DNA of 64,000 nucleotides, from assembly GCA_030220185.1 (NCBI GenBank), contig JASPKZ010004568.1:993501-1057500 (forward strand), given 5' to 3'. Below the pieces are notes generated by a model. It ran no database searches, was not told where the DNA came from, and worked only from the letters and a program-made list of their open reading frames with translations. Below, one piece after another: positions 44,429 to 55,843 of the stretch. Numbering within the stretch: the stretch's first letter is position 1; each line of letters opens with the position of its first letter. The position numbers and the translations under genes were made by a program. Source of the DNA: Diploptera punctata (lineage: Eukaryota > Arthropoda > Insecta > Blattodea > Blaberidae).

Positions 44429-44566
44429 GTATGCAATACTCAAGTGGTAAACATATAACGGAATCTCGGAAATTAAAAAAATAAATAATTCGGCGCAAGC
44501 GCCTCGTTTTTTTTTAACTTTTCCGCGAACCGTGTAACGTATTTACCACACTCGTATTGCGATATA
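44429..44566. repeat. 138-bp palindromic element
   Basis: Imperfect inverted arms (tatgcaatactcaagtggtaa ... ttaccacactcgtattgcga) centred on GGCGC-AA-GCGCC at 44492-44503. The GC-rich centre is unusual in this AT-rich region. Confidence 0.8.
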
Positions 44567-45129
44567 ATACTAAAGCAAATTCAGAAATTAAACAACACTA
44601 GTGAGAATTTTAAGTTTGATCGATTGAGCAGTTGCTGCGAGTATAATAAAGCTGAATCAATGGGCTTCGCCGAAGTCCGATTTTCATTACTCTTTACTGA
44701 AACATTTAAACAAACTCTAAACAAATTCCGCTCCTACAGTGAAATTCCCTAGTGGTGGTAAGAATTCCTCATATCCCGGGCTACATTCATTTTAGGATTA
44801 ACGATTTTATTGTTGTAATGCCACAATAAATTAAGTAAACGTAATGCCATGTCGAGGGATGAGATGAGTCGATGTTCATGCAATTTAAGTTCTGAGATAC
44901 ACTAGGGTATCAGCTGTCTAGGCCTCTCGTACCATCACATGTCCGATTAGAATGGAGAAGTAGTGCGGATGAAATTTAGGAGGGGGAAAATAGGACGAAC
45001 CCCAAGAAAAGCCTACCTCAGCTCCAATTCATCCACCATCAACCGAGACGCTAACATGTGTCCCACAATTTGACGGATACTCACAACCATTTGCACAATG
45101 AGAAGCAATTGTTGCCACCCAATCATCTA
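44567..45129. other. No supported feature
   Basis: Includes a short hairpin, gggcttcgccgaagtcc, at 44660-44676. Otherwise unrecognised. Confidence 0.4.
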
Positions 45130-45283
45130 CTATAATGTCATATACTCCATTTCATATACCATATCCACTTCTCGCAACTGGAATTCCCTACCACAAGAAA
45201 TAAGGGGCTGCCGGACATTTGCATCTTTTAAAAGAAATCTAAATTTATATTTGCTCTAAACTCGACTTCATTATTATCCAGTG

Positions 45284-45335
<52 letters not shown>

Positions 45336-45548
45336 TGGTGTTTCCCGTATAATGTATCATATTTATATTATTATTATTATTATTGTTATTACCCTATAAA
45401 ATGTTGTTTGTACATGACATTTACATTGCTACATTTATTGTATCTTTAACTGTTTATAATTAGTATAGTGTATATCTATATTTGTCAAATATTTATTTGT
45501 ATTTGTGCTGGTTGAGTGGAAGTGGCCTTAACTCTGCCAGAATAAGTA

Positions 45549-45605
<57 letters not shown>
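45130..45605 (+). mobile_element. CR1/Jockey-like LINE 3' end, second copy
   Basis: Encodes WNSLPQEIRGCRTFASFKRNLNL near 45180-45255, the C-terminal end of the LINE domain also seen at 5233-5793. The 3' UTR has tggccttaactctgccag at 45526-45543 and an (ATT)n tail at 45552-45605. A (TA)n tract at 45284-45332 lies in its 3' UTR. Confidence 0.85.
45284..45332. repeat. (TA)n microsatellite
   Basis: About 24 TA units. Confidence 0.97.
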
Positions 45606-47203
45606 AATGGGAATAAAATTGTTTCGAACCCAGAGTTTAATTCTGCCAATTGTTTGTGTATATCCGGTCTATAGTATCCATCTCTCTACAGTGTACATCG
45701 TTCACGGATGCGGGCGCTCACTCCTATTGAATCATGAACACGGTTCAAATGTTCGAAATGTGCTCCTTCGTTAACTTTCTGCTTCCGACTACCTCCCGTA
45801 AGATACCACATTCATCTCCTCTTGCGTCACTTGCGCATTCTCGGATCCGTGTACCTTCATATGACACAGGCAAACCATTCATCTCGTTTGACAGTTCGGC
45901 TTGAGTTTGTTAAGTTGGTTTTACCGCATAGCGTAGGCCACCCTTAGGTATACTTTTTTATTGGTGTCTTGTTGGAGAATCTTGATGTAAGAGCATGTGT
46001 TCGGAATTTTATTATTTTATTAACTAATTATTAATTATGCACTCTTTAAATTACATTTAATTTGTTATTTTGGATAAATGTATCTCTTTCATTGCTGGCT
46101 TTTTAAGTTATTATCTTGGCAACCACAAGGTGCCCAAGCTGTGCAAAACATTTCTTCCACTTACTTGTGTTTTGCACTCTTTTAACTTTACTATCTAACC
46201 TCTCTTGGTTAACTCTTGTTTTTTCGACCCCGACGCTATTAGGGCATCCGAGGGCTAGGGAGTCCTTCCTTTCTTCCATTTCTTCTTTCCTTTATTTTCT
46301 TTTCTTCTCCAGAAAGCCTGACCAGAGGCTATAAGATGGCAGCTCCATCACTGGTCTTGCCTTCCTTTGGCCAGCAACCAATCGAAGGGACTATTATTAT
46401 GCTTTCAAGTCTTATATGAGAATTTCCCATAAGGGAAAATTTTCTATAGGATCGTAACAGGCCTTGGCCTAATACTTGAAAGGAAGAATAAGAAGAATTT
46501 GTGTTATTTATATTTTTATTAATGTACATTTCAACTATTTAATTATTTCACATTATATTATGTTAAGTTCTACAACTTATTTTGCATGTAGTCAGCCCAA
46601 TCTCTGTATATTTTCCTTTAACTTAATGAAATTAGACATGTTTATATTAGGAATCATAGCGATAGCTTCCAGGTAAAGTATTGGTTGACAATTTGTGTGA
46701 TTTGCTCTGTTTATTAGATGTAATAATTCCAACTCATCTACACATTTCCCTTGACTCTTTTTTTTAAACTTTTAGAGCTACATGCATCAGCGCTCGAAGG
46801 ATTTATACTTTAAAGTCAACCACTGCGAAACTGTTTTCTCTCTTTGTTTAATGTCCTTTATTCAGCTTTATGCCTTTAGCTATCTATAATGATCTACATG
46901 TAACGTATAAATATATTATGTAGAACCGGCATAGGTACAAATATTAGCCCATACTTTAGGTCGAGGTTCTTGGGTTATAATAAAAGTTAGATTATGTTCA
47001 AGATATTGTGACGTAAAGTATATATTTCTTATCGATATCATATATAAAAAATACTCTGCTTAAAGTAGTCTTATATTTGTTTCATTTTTACCCCGATGTT
47101 TAAACTCACTCAATATAGATAACATAAATCTAATTAGATGATTGGCAAATTGAAGGAAAATGAAGAAAGAAATAAATCCAGTCTTCAGAAGTTTTATATT
47201 GTA
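45606..47203. other. No supported gene
   Basis: A 1.6-kb stretch. The part at 46080-46480 is less AT-rich and has a 72-codon frame (46116-46334) starting after no recognisable context; it reads as low-complexity Ser/Phe/Leu. It may be an unrecognised repeat. Nothing else seen. Confidence 0.35.
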
Positions 47204-47763
47204 CAGAGTATTCAGAAAGAAGGAACAGACTTCGTACATTTATTTTTTCCAAACTACAAAAAAAAAATAGAAACACAATTCCAACTTTCCAGGAAAGACA
47301 AAATTTTCAGTTTCCGATCACGGCCGCAATTCCCTAACCACGTCCTACGTTACCAGAATAACACCATTCCAGGAAGTTGGATTGGAAGAGGATGAGCAGA
47401 AGATTAATTTCAACGCAAGTGGCCTCCTGGGTCACCAGACCTAACCACGTGTGATTTCTATCTCTAGGTTTTACGTATAATACTGTGTTTTTATCCCCCT
47501 ATGCCTGACACGTTTGAAAATCTGCGACATGGAATTGTTGAAGCTGTGAATTCGGTAACTGGAGACCAGGTGAATCAATTGTGGCAAGAAATGAGCCACG
47601 TTTTGATATTTGTCGTGTAACATATGGTCCTCATATTGAATGTATAAAATGGTGAAATTTGAACTTTTCTCTTTCCAGGAATGTTGGGATTGTGTTTCTA
47701 GTTTTTGTAGTTTGGAAAAGAAAATAATATTTGAAGTCTGTTCTTTATTTTTGAACAGCCCTG
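47204..47763 (+). mobile_element. Mariner-like element, internally deleted
   Basis: Terminal inverted repeats of ~110 bp (left gaacagacttcgtacattt, right complement near 47730; both share ccaaactacaaaaa) enclose only a C-terminal transposase piece. That piece has WPPGSPDLTTCDFYL (the third catalytic Asp region), PDTFENLRHGIVEAVN and LWQEMSHVL. About half the element is deleted, so it is non-autonomous. The exact outer ends and TA duplication are uncertain. Confidence 0.8.
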
Positions 47764-49290
47764 CCCTTCCATCACCACAGATCCACCGCGTATTTGCGTG
47801 TATTTGTAACAATATGTGCAACAAATATTAGAGGTAAATAATTTACATGGAAAACAAAATTAAAGTAATAAACTAAATCTACCGTTATTTAAGGAAGGGA
47901 TATAACAGTAAATATTTCATGCAAAAAAGGCATTAAACCGAATTAAATTCAAAATTCTGTTTTATCGTATATTATATACATTAATTTGTTTGTAAATTGT
48001 TAATTGTGCTAAAGTAATTACTAGAGAGCGGCATTTGTTCCACGGCATTTGTACTGGTATTGACTTTACTGGAGCAATTTGGAGGGTGTGGAATGTGGCC
48101 TATCAGGTCTGCATTCTGATCTGACGATTCTTGTGTAATATAAACATTAGGAAGGTTATGCATTACTTAATGAAATGTTTTAAGGAAGGTTGCCCAATCG
48201 CATGCTCATTTGTTATCATTTTGGGTGGCATTTTACTACCCGTAATATCAGGTACGCACAATGTCAACTACAGATGTACTCTACAATAATTCTACCTCTT
48301 TACTAAATGAAACGTTTATTGCTTACTTGATAGCCCGATAGATATGCAGCTATGTGATACATCCCATTTCACTCACTTCCGCGCGATCTTGTGTAGTCTA
48401 CATAAATACAAGTAAGCCTTCGACATTGTGGAAGATTTCCGCTCTCTGGTTATTACTATAAAATATTATAATTCTACTAGTGGACAGAAAATCGAGTTTA
48501 TCTATAGAGCCCAAGAAGCATTAAATATTTTTAAATTTTAAAGATCACAGGAATGTCCTCTGAAGAATCAATTTTATACATGAGCGTTTTAGATCTTCCC
48601 AAGTTTCTTCGTACTTTTTCAGTAATAGCAAGAATTTGTCCAGTCTATCAAGTGGGATCCATACTCTGGATATACTCTTTTTAGTGAAGTCTATACAGCT
48701 GATAGTAATTAGCTACAGAATCGTTTCAAGTCGTTTTAGAATATCCTCATTTTTACGGCTTCAAACCTGGAGAGTCAAAATGCACTTCTCTTAACCCGGG
48801 AGAGGTGGCGCCTTAGCTACATACGTAAGGAGTGACGCAGGGGATTTTCCAACCCCAAAGTAATAAACAAAAAGAGTGTTCACAACAAAATAAATCTTGA
48901 TTTCATTTATGTATGTACAAGTTGTTCTTGCGTTAATTAAACTAAAATTAAAGTAATGTTAGAGTTACTTGATATAAAAGTAAAAAAACACAAATGGGAG
49001 GCCTACTAAAATGTTATGTGATTTTAAATAAAATATTTAACAAATTTACGATAAGAAAATAAAATATTTATTAAACATACTGATTTAAAAGGTTTATTAA
49101 ATTTAATTTACAGCGTAAGTGGGTACTATAATTATTGTATTAATTTTTTCACTTGATGTACGATGATAATAGTTTTCTCAAAACATTGTTAGCACTGTAA
49201 ATAATTATTTTACAAATATTGTTGCTACATATAGTTTGATTTTAAATTGTATGGTGATATATTATTATTAATACTGGGCCCATTATTGGT

Positions 49291-49330
<40 letters not shown>

Positions 49331-49353
49331 CATCATCATCATATTTTCACAGA
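47764..49353. other. No supported gene
   Basis: A 60-codon minus-strand frame at 48163-47981 (starting HNLPNVYITQESSDQNADL) has unusually balanced composition and could be an exon, but a stop precedes it and no partner exon was found. The (ATT)n/(ATC)n tract at 49294-49341 precedes the LTR element. Confidence 0.35.
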
Positions 49354-49841
49354 TGGCATAGGGTTTTCCTTTTACGTATTTCGACTTAAATAAACATACT
49401 GTTGTTATGTAATATTTTCTTTTTATTTTGTTTTCTTCTCACAATTATCACTAAATCTTCAATCACAATTTTATCTCACAACTATTCTTGTTTGAAAGTT
49501 TATCAGATAATCACATATAACGCAGTTGCAGACACAGTCCTTCCTCACAGTTTCTCTCACACTTAACCTCTCGCTGTCTAACGCAAGACTGTCGCAACAC
49601 TGACTGTCTGGCCTTCTCCTCCGCTCTTTTATATAAGCGCGAGGAAAACTCTACTAACAGATTCGAGCAACTTCGAAGCCCAGAAACCTCTGGCTTCCGA
49701 TCTTTCTTCAAGGGGAAGGGAGAGGCCGGTAGAAACATCTAACAACATATTCCAGACAATTCAAGCGGCTCTGCGGGTCACCTGCCTCGCCATGGGTGAC
49801 TCGCCCGCGCAATTCAACCGCCGCTTACACGACATGTAACA
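49354..49841 (-). repeat. 3' LTR (488 bp)
   Basis: Minus-strand sequence starts TGTTACATGTCG and ends near CCTATGCCA. It carries a TATATAAAAG promoter box (minus strand, about 49629-49638) and AATAAA (about 49423-49429). It is longer than the partner by an insertion around 49680-49740. Confidence 0.88.
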
Positions 49842-50510
49842 CTGCTCCCTCCTTAATGCTGATCGTCCCAATTAGCTTCCTCGGTATGCAGCCAGTCGAT
49901 CCAGGTGTTTCACAACCTTTCCTCTTTCGTGCTGGCACTGAATCTTGCAGACCACACCGTTGCTTCTTCTCCAAAACCATACCACCCTGTATGGTCCATC
50001 ACCGAGACGCTGGGGCTTCGGTAGTCCTCCACTGGTTCTGGCTGACTACCAGTCTGACGAGGCATCCGACGACAGTGGGTGTCGTCCTTCCAGAGATATC
50101 TCTCTCATGGGCTTGCTGCGTTCTCATTCATTAACCTTCTGCCCATCCTAGATGCGTGGTCGCCGGGGTTGACCACGTCCACCTCTGACGTTACGACGGA
50201 CGAAGCGATGTCGTGGTCCTCAATGGTCTCCATCTCCTCCATGATCGTCCTTCAACTCGCCCCCTACTTTGGTTTGGTCTCGTTCGAAGGGCTGCATGTT
50301 GTATTAGCTTCCGGGCTCAAAGCGACGAGGCTGGCCTCCATGTCGAACTTGCTTGTCCTCCTCGACTTCCCTTTTGCTGCTCTCGACGTGGACTAGGACC
50401 TCATTACTCCCAAAGCGGAGTACTCGTTGTCTGATGTCCACAGTAGCGTCGTACATCCTCAGAGCGTCCTGGCCTGACATGACGTCCTCGGTAACTCCGG
50501 CGACGAACGC

Positions 50511-50759
50511 TCATAGTTGCAGCTCGCACCCTCTCAGGACCAACTCCAGAAGAACCTCCTTCTCCACAGGCACACTGTCCCCTGACGCGGTGCGCAGCTC
50601 AAACTTCCGTAGCGGCGTCCTCTCAGCCAACCCTTCTGCTACTTCAGGTCGCACGATGGTCAGTGACGCTCCCGTATCGACGAGTACTCGGCAGGGCCGT
50701 CCACGAATCCATCCATCAGCAGTAAGTCCTTCGTCGTGTATGTCGTTCACTGTATTCAC
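50511..50759 (-). pseudogene. Retrotransposon aspartic protease fragment
   Basis: The frame encodes WIRGRPCRVLVDTGASLTIV with the active-site DTGAS motif, then FELRTASGDSVPV and a VLRGCEL strand. The protein would have cut the Gag-Pol precursor as a dimer. The usual second-half Gly region is in decayed downstream sequence. It lies between a damaged zinc knuckle and a deleted pol region. Confidence 0.85.
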
Positions 50760-51515
50760 TACGAAGCGAGGAGATGATGATGATGATGATGACGGTCGGC
50801 GCCGGTGGCTCCCTCCTCACACTGGACCATCTTTGTTTCGCGGGCCTTCGTCTGCAATCCCGCATCACAAGACCGATTCGTCGACAATTCAAGTAGGTTG
50901 ATCTTCCTTGTCGGCGATGCTCGGGTGGTGGTGAACGTCGCCCCTCTGCGTCGATTATTGTCAGTCGTCTCACTCGTGGCGACGCCTCCAGGTCTAGGTG
51001 GCGTGTAGTCTCCTTTGCTGCCTCTTGACGAAGTGCCGGATTCAGGGCTCCATTGATGGCGTAATGTTCTGCCGGTAACAGGCGTTGTTTAATCTCTTAT
51101 TTATCCATCTTGCCTTCAATTTTAGAAAAGTCTGTTTTTAATTCGTCTTTCAAATGTTCGATTTTATCTTGTAATTTCTCATTCTGTGTACTGATCTTAT
51201 TAACTTCTACATTTTGTGTCATGTGATTTTGTTTTGTTTTTGTGTCTGTTTAATTTCTTCCTTCTAATCTTCATTTTCATATTTTCATTTTGTATCTGTT
51301 TAAGTAAATTTAACTGTTCTTCATTTTCCTTTACAAATTGTTTCAATATTTATGAGTTGGAGTTCCATTGTTTTTTATTTACTTACTGATTTGAAGTATT
51401 TCTAATTTGGACAAGAGATGGCAATTCCTTCGATCTTAAGGCACTCTGTTTTACCGACTTCTCCAAAGTAACCTGCGTGTACGTAATCCCAACTTCTGTC
51501 ATCAGGTATCACAAA

Positions 51516-51954
51516 TGGTGTAGGGTTTTCCTTTTACGCATTTGGACTTAAATAAATACACGGTTGTTATGTAATATTTTTGTTTTCACTTTATTTTCTT
51601 CTCACATTATCACTAAATCTTCAATCACGATTTTATCTTACAACTATTCTTGTTTGAACGTTTATCAGATAATTACTAATAACAAAGTTGCAGACACAGT
51701 CCTTCCTCACAGTTTCTCTAACACTTAACCTCTCGGCGTCCATTTTTCTGCATTTCTAACACTGACTGACCAGCCTTCTCCTTCGCTCCTTTATATAAAC
51801 GGGAGGAAAGCTCTAGTAACAGATTCGAGCAACTTTCAAATCCCGAAACCTCTGGTAACACATTCCAGACAATTCAAGCGGCTCTGCGGGTCATCTAACT
51901 CTCCATGGGCGACTCGTCCGCGCAATTCCAACGCCGCTTACACGACATGTAACA
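51516..51954 (-). repeat. 5' LTR (439 bp)
   Basis: Direct repeat of 49354-49841 with ~85-90% identity by eye. It has the same TATATAAA promoter box (about 51792-51801, minus strand) and an AATAAAG. The divergence between LTRs implies an old insertion. The tRNA primer site next to 51515 was not recognised. Confidence 0.88.
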
Positions 51955-52384
51955 ATATATTGTGATTGTTGTCCAGCTGTTAGACTTGGATGTTTGTATA
52001 TTTGAATATATATCGTCTATCACTGTTTATGCTAGTTGCATTATTGTGACAATCACATTATTTAGTACAAAAACTCTTTTGTTTGTGAACGGACAATTTT
52101 ACACATATTATGCTGCACTTATGAAATACAGTTTTTACACGAACTTCACTATAATCTATACAAATTTTATATTTGGTTAACTTGGAGGAGAATGTGATCC
52201 TGTCACCTCACCACTGGATATTTTTATAAATATCTTTAGAATTTGTGCTTGAAGGTTGACGTTATTGACATCAAACAAAAGGGTAAGAATACAGTGAAAG
52301 GTATGTGGAAACAGAGTGACATATTCCAAGAATTAAATGCTAATTCTTAGAACTTAAAATCATGTGGGTCAGAATATACTGCAC
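51955..52384. other. No supported feature
   Basis: AT-rich; a 72-codon hydrophobic frame at 51962-52180 is unrecognised. Confidence 0.4.
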
Positions 52385-52475
52385 ACCACCACTCCCGGAT
52401 TAAATCTCATTTCAACTGCTTTTAGCTTTTCTTCATGAGCTTTCATAATAGTCTATGTTTTACTGCCAAAACGAT
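52385..52475 (-). mobile_element. LINE tail fragment
   Basis: Minus-strand codons read FGSKT-TIMKAHEEKLKAVEMRF, matching the YGSETW...AVEMRFLRR segment of RTE-like LINEs. One stop replaces the Trp. Confidence 0.6.
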
Positions 52476-53420
52476 CGAGATTTGACATTCAACCTTATAT
52501 AGCTTTTAACTTGGGAAAACTTGAGAACGTCATTTTTTATTATTCCAGGAAGCGCCGGACTCTCACTCCATCTATGTAGAATTATGGTTATTTCGATTCC
52601 TTTATATGCTTCCGCCACCTGACGGAATAGTTTTGAAGTAACTATTCCGCTTAGACTCTTCTCCATGAAGCGGTCTCTTTTAAATCGGTTTAGTTCATTT
52701 GGCTCCCAGAATGCAAGCGCTAAGTATGACCCAATCCACGTAGTTATTCATGATGGCTGGCACAGGTTGTATGTTTGTGGATATGAATTTCCTTTATTAG
52801 GGAAAAAAATCCGAGACGAAATTTTGATAGCCTATGTGGAGATGTGTGGAGGCATGAATGTATTTGGTAGTGGGAGCTGCGAGTTAGTGTCCGTTTGGTC
52901 AGGTGAAGTGAGCTTAGTAAACATGGAAGTTTATTTTTAAAGTTTAATCGTCAAGTGATCATGTTCTAATAGTTTATAATTGAAATTTCCCAACATTCTA
53001 ATGTACCATTAAAGGAAAAAAATACACTATTACATCAAATTATAATCTTATATTTATTTAAAAGAATTCTGTACAAAAGTTAATTGAAATAGGAAAATTA
53101 ATTTCTGAATTACTGAAATGTTATTTAAGTAAATTCAGAAGTAGATTTTTGTTGTAGAGTGTATTATTTTGTTCAGCCTTTGAAATAATTGTTGGCGCAC
53201 AGATAATTTTCAGGCCCCAGAATGAAGCCACTGCGCATGACCAGAGAAGCTGTTTGGTTCACACCGTAATCAACTATTGGAGAAACTAAAATCCGTTATG
53301 TTTCGTTATGTATCATGCAATAGAAAATAACTTCGCGTAAATAAGTAGTGCGGTAAATACCGTAAATAAAACAAAGTAAAAGAAAGAAAATTAATAATTG
53401 AAACAAGGACGAAAAAAGAA
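52476..53420. other. No supported gene
   Basis: A 91-codon plus-strand frame at 52665-52940 is not recognised; it has no low-complexity bias but no supporting context either. Confidence 0.35.
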
Positions 53421-53491
53421 CATGACAGCGGAATCGAACACGTGATCTCATGCATGGGAAACAGAAGCGCACACCACTAGATCGCTGCAGA
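53421..53491 (-). tRNA. tRNA-like sequence, probable pseudogene or SINE head
   Basis: On the minus strand, ctagtggtgtgcgc (A-box-like) and gtgttcgattcc (B box) are spaced as in a tRNA gene. The arms pair poorly and no body repeat was matched. Confidence 0.4.
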
Positions 53492-53701
53492 AACAGTCTA
53501 TATGAAGCGATATATTAATTCAGGACTTACTTGTACAATTAAATTATATATTAACTTACCTAGTTTAAATATATCAGACGTGCTTTCAATTAGTAGTGGA
53601 AGTGAACGCTCTTGTTATGCCTTTTGTTTTTTGAACGAAGTAACGAGACTTTTTCAATCGTTATTCATCTTCTATAATATCTAATATATAATAAATAATA
53701 G

Positions 53702-54158
53702 TTTAAAAAAAAATAAAACAACGCGCTTTATTAGAGAACCGAACTTAAAAATGGAAAGTAATTTTAATTTCCAACACGCTTGGGATAAAATTAAAGTGGT
53801 CAACAAAAAAATCATCTCGAACACATCTAGAATAGAACTAGAGTTATCTACAAAAAAAAAATAATTTCACCATCAAAAGCGAGGGGTGCTAATTATCAAT
53901 TAATATATTTCATAATAAACATATATTGGTAAAAGTAAAGTCGCTAAGAAGAAAACGTACAAACCACAAAAAGCACCCCACGCTTTTGATGGTAAAATTA
54001 TTTGTTTTTGTACATAACTCGAGTTTTATTCTAGATGTGTTGGAGATGATTTTTTTGTTGACAACTTCAATTTTATGTCAAGTGTGTATGAAATTAAAAT
54101 TAGTTTTCATTTTTTAGTTCGGTTTTCTAATAAAGCGTGTTGTTTTAGTTTTTTAAAT
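53702..54158. mobile_element. Long hairpin (MITE-like) element
   Basis: Left arm 53702-53890 and right arm 53972-54158 are imperfect reverse complements over ~185 bp (e.g. caccatcaaaagcg / cgcttttgatggt, catctagaat / attctagatg), with an 81-bp centre. No coding capacity. The last ~65 bp of the right arm is repeated in tandem at 54163-54228. A piece of the same arm occurs at 63009-63050. Confidence 0.88.
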
Positions 54159-54162
54159 ATTG

Positions 54163-54632
54163 TTTATTTTTATTTTTTAGTTTGGTTTTCTAATAGAGCG
54201 TGTTGTTTCAGTTTTTTAAAACCATTATTTATTTTTTTTAATTTTTAGTTTAATTGATTGCCATAAACCGGAATCCCATGAAAATGTAATTGCTTAATAC
54301 TCTTCTAAATAAATCCTCCGGGCCGGATTTGAACCAGCGACCTATGGATTACTGAAATTATATACCACTACAGTCCTGTTCTCTACCAACTGAGCTCTTA
54401 CAACAATTGACTAAAAAGACGATAATTCCGCAACCTATTACACCAATTTATTATTTTTTTAAATTCTGATGATTCTGGCCAGGATTTTAAAAACGAATTA
54501 TAAAATTATTGTATTGTCGGTGGTCCTTTATATGTATACATAGTTTCCAGTAGATCCAATGTTTTTAAGTGGGTGAAATCGTATTCAAAGATTCCGTTAC
54601 ATAGATACAGGTCAAGTTAATATAACGCGTGT
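54163..54632 (-). repeat. Repeat D, copy with tRNA-like segment
   Basis: Order on the plus strand: arm-like gctctattag region (complement of agagcgtg), ~90 bp spacer, reversed tRNA-like segment 54318-54404, then gattctggccaggatttta, attgtattgtc, aagtgggtgaaat and the catagataca site. The same order is found at 63009-63600. Confidence 0.8.
54318..54404 (-). tRNA. tRNA-like segment of repeat D
   Basis: Minus strand: gagctcagttggtagag (strong A box) and ctggttcaaatccgg (strong B box), but ~45 nt apart from extra sequence, too long for a normal anticodon/variable region unless an intron is present. Probably a Pol III promoter within a repeat. Confidence 0.5.
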
Positions 54633-54639
54633 AAAAAAT

Positions 54640-55340
54640 GAATGTTTGTTTGTTTATTTGTTCGTATTCTATGCACGGCCATACCGTTGATCCGATTTTA
54701 ATGGGGGTAATACTCAACCCCTTCACCCCTACAAATCACGCTTTGTAGCGAAAACGTGAAATAAAGTCGCTATTTTGACGCCTAAATCACTTCCGTTGCC
54801 TAAACCACAACAAATACACCAAATTATCCTACACGGAATTGAATATTTAAAAAATCTCTACAAAAAAGTTCACAACAGCATGTGTTTATCTTTTACGGAT
54901 AACACACAACAACAATTTTCGTATTTCATTGATTCCGAGAAGATAGGGATAAGTAGATTCCCGGGCAAGCGTGCTCTGCTATAGCGTTCATCCGATTGTG
55001 CTGGAGCTTTTTGAAAATATTCAGGAGATTTCGGGGATGAACATAGGCTATAAGGGAGTTGTAATACTCCACCTCTTCACCCCTAAAAATCACTCTTTGT
55101 AGTGAAAAACGTGAAATAAAGTGCCTATTTTGACGCTTAAATGACTTACGCTGCCTAAACCATGAAAATACACTAAATTATTGTACAGGGATTTGAATAT
55201 CTCAAAAACCTCTACAAAAACGTCCGGGACAGCATATGTTTATCTTTTACGGTTAACTAACAATAACCATTTTTGTCTTTCGATGATGCCCAAGAATATG
55301 GAAATAAGCTGATACCCGGCAAGTATAGCAGCTTAAGGCT
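54640..55340 (+). repeat. Two diverged tandem repeat units
   Basis: About 54690-54975 and 55060-55325 share, in order, caaccccttcacccctac / cacctcttcacccctaaa, aaaacgtgaaataaagt, tattttgacgc, aaaacctctaca / aaatctctaca, gtttatcttttacgg and gg.aagcgtgctctgct / ggcaagtatagcagc. A ccgggcaa-type end resembles Helitron-like 3' hairpins, but no hairpin plus CTAG end was confirmed. Confidence 0.7.
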
Positions 55341-55415
55341 TGTGATAAAAACACATTAACATTTATTTAGGAGTAAGAACGGACGCCGGATATTAGCTAA
55401 TATATATATATCCAT

Positions 55416-55768
55416 CCATCCATTAGTAATTCTGCCCGAAGGCAGGTCCTTCACTGCAATATTAGCATTTTCATGCTATGCTGGCAGCTTTACTAGGGAA
55501 TTGTAGGTGTGGTAGCTTCCCGTTGCTTTCCACACCGGTGAAGGATATGATGATGATGATGATAATAATGATAAGGATGATAATTATGATGATGACCATA
55601 TGATTTCAGGGACCGTTTGGGCCTTAAAGTTTTCCTGACATTTGTTTTACAGGTGAGGAAAAACCCCGATAAAAACCTCACCCAGAAAAACTGCCCCGAC
55701 CGGGGATCGAACCCGGGCCCGCTGCGTGACAAGGCAGCACGCTACCTCGAGACCACAGCGGTGGAGAG
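55416..55768 (-). mobile_element. SINE-2 copy, minus strand
   Basis: Reverse complement of the copies at 36552 and 38039, with intact A and B boxes, (ATC)n middle and atggatgg 3' end. Flanked by similar aatatatatata stretches, which may be the TSD but are low complexity. Confidence 0.93.
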
Positions 55769-55843
55769 AATATATATATACGAGTACATATGAGCTATTT
55801 CCATTAATAAATTAATTTCCCTATCTATGCAAATTTATTTATA

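Larger units (their letters stand above)
49354..51954 (-). mobile_element. LTR retrotransposon (Ty3/gypsy-like), internally deleted
   Basis: Two LTRs in direct orientation enclose ~1.7 kb. In minus-strand order the interior shows a gag coiled coil (about 51215-51110; EVNKISTQNEKLQDKIEHLK), an LPAEHYAINGALNPALRQE stretch, a damaged zinc knuckle (NCRRIGLVMRDC) near 50890 and an aspartic protease. A broken linker follows, and then an integrase C-terminal segment with GPYRVVW and KHLDRLAAY near 49970-49880. RT, RNase H and the integrase catalytic core are gone. Stops and frameshifts elsewhere. The interior is GC-richer than its surroundings. Confidence 0.88.

Noticed and set aside
46116..46334. 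72-codon frame with Ser/Phe/Leu-rich sequence
   Set aside because: Possibly part of an unrecognised repeat; low complexity and no context.
47981..48163. Minus-strand 60-codon frame that could be a terminal exon
   Set aside because: Composition is protein-like, but an in-frame stop lies just upstream, no partner exon or poly(A) context was found, and no family was recognised.
50353..50901. 182-codon plus-strand frame, and other plus-strand frames at 49796-50434
   Set aside because: They are opposite-strand shadows of the LTR element, whose protease reads on the minus strand.
52665..52940. 91-codon frame with mixed composition
   Set aside because: Not recognised, and it lies beside a LINE tail; no splice or promoter evidence.
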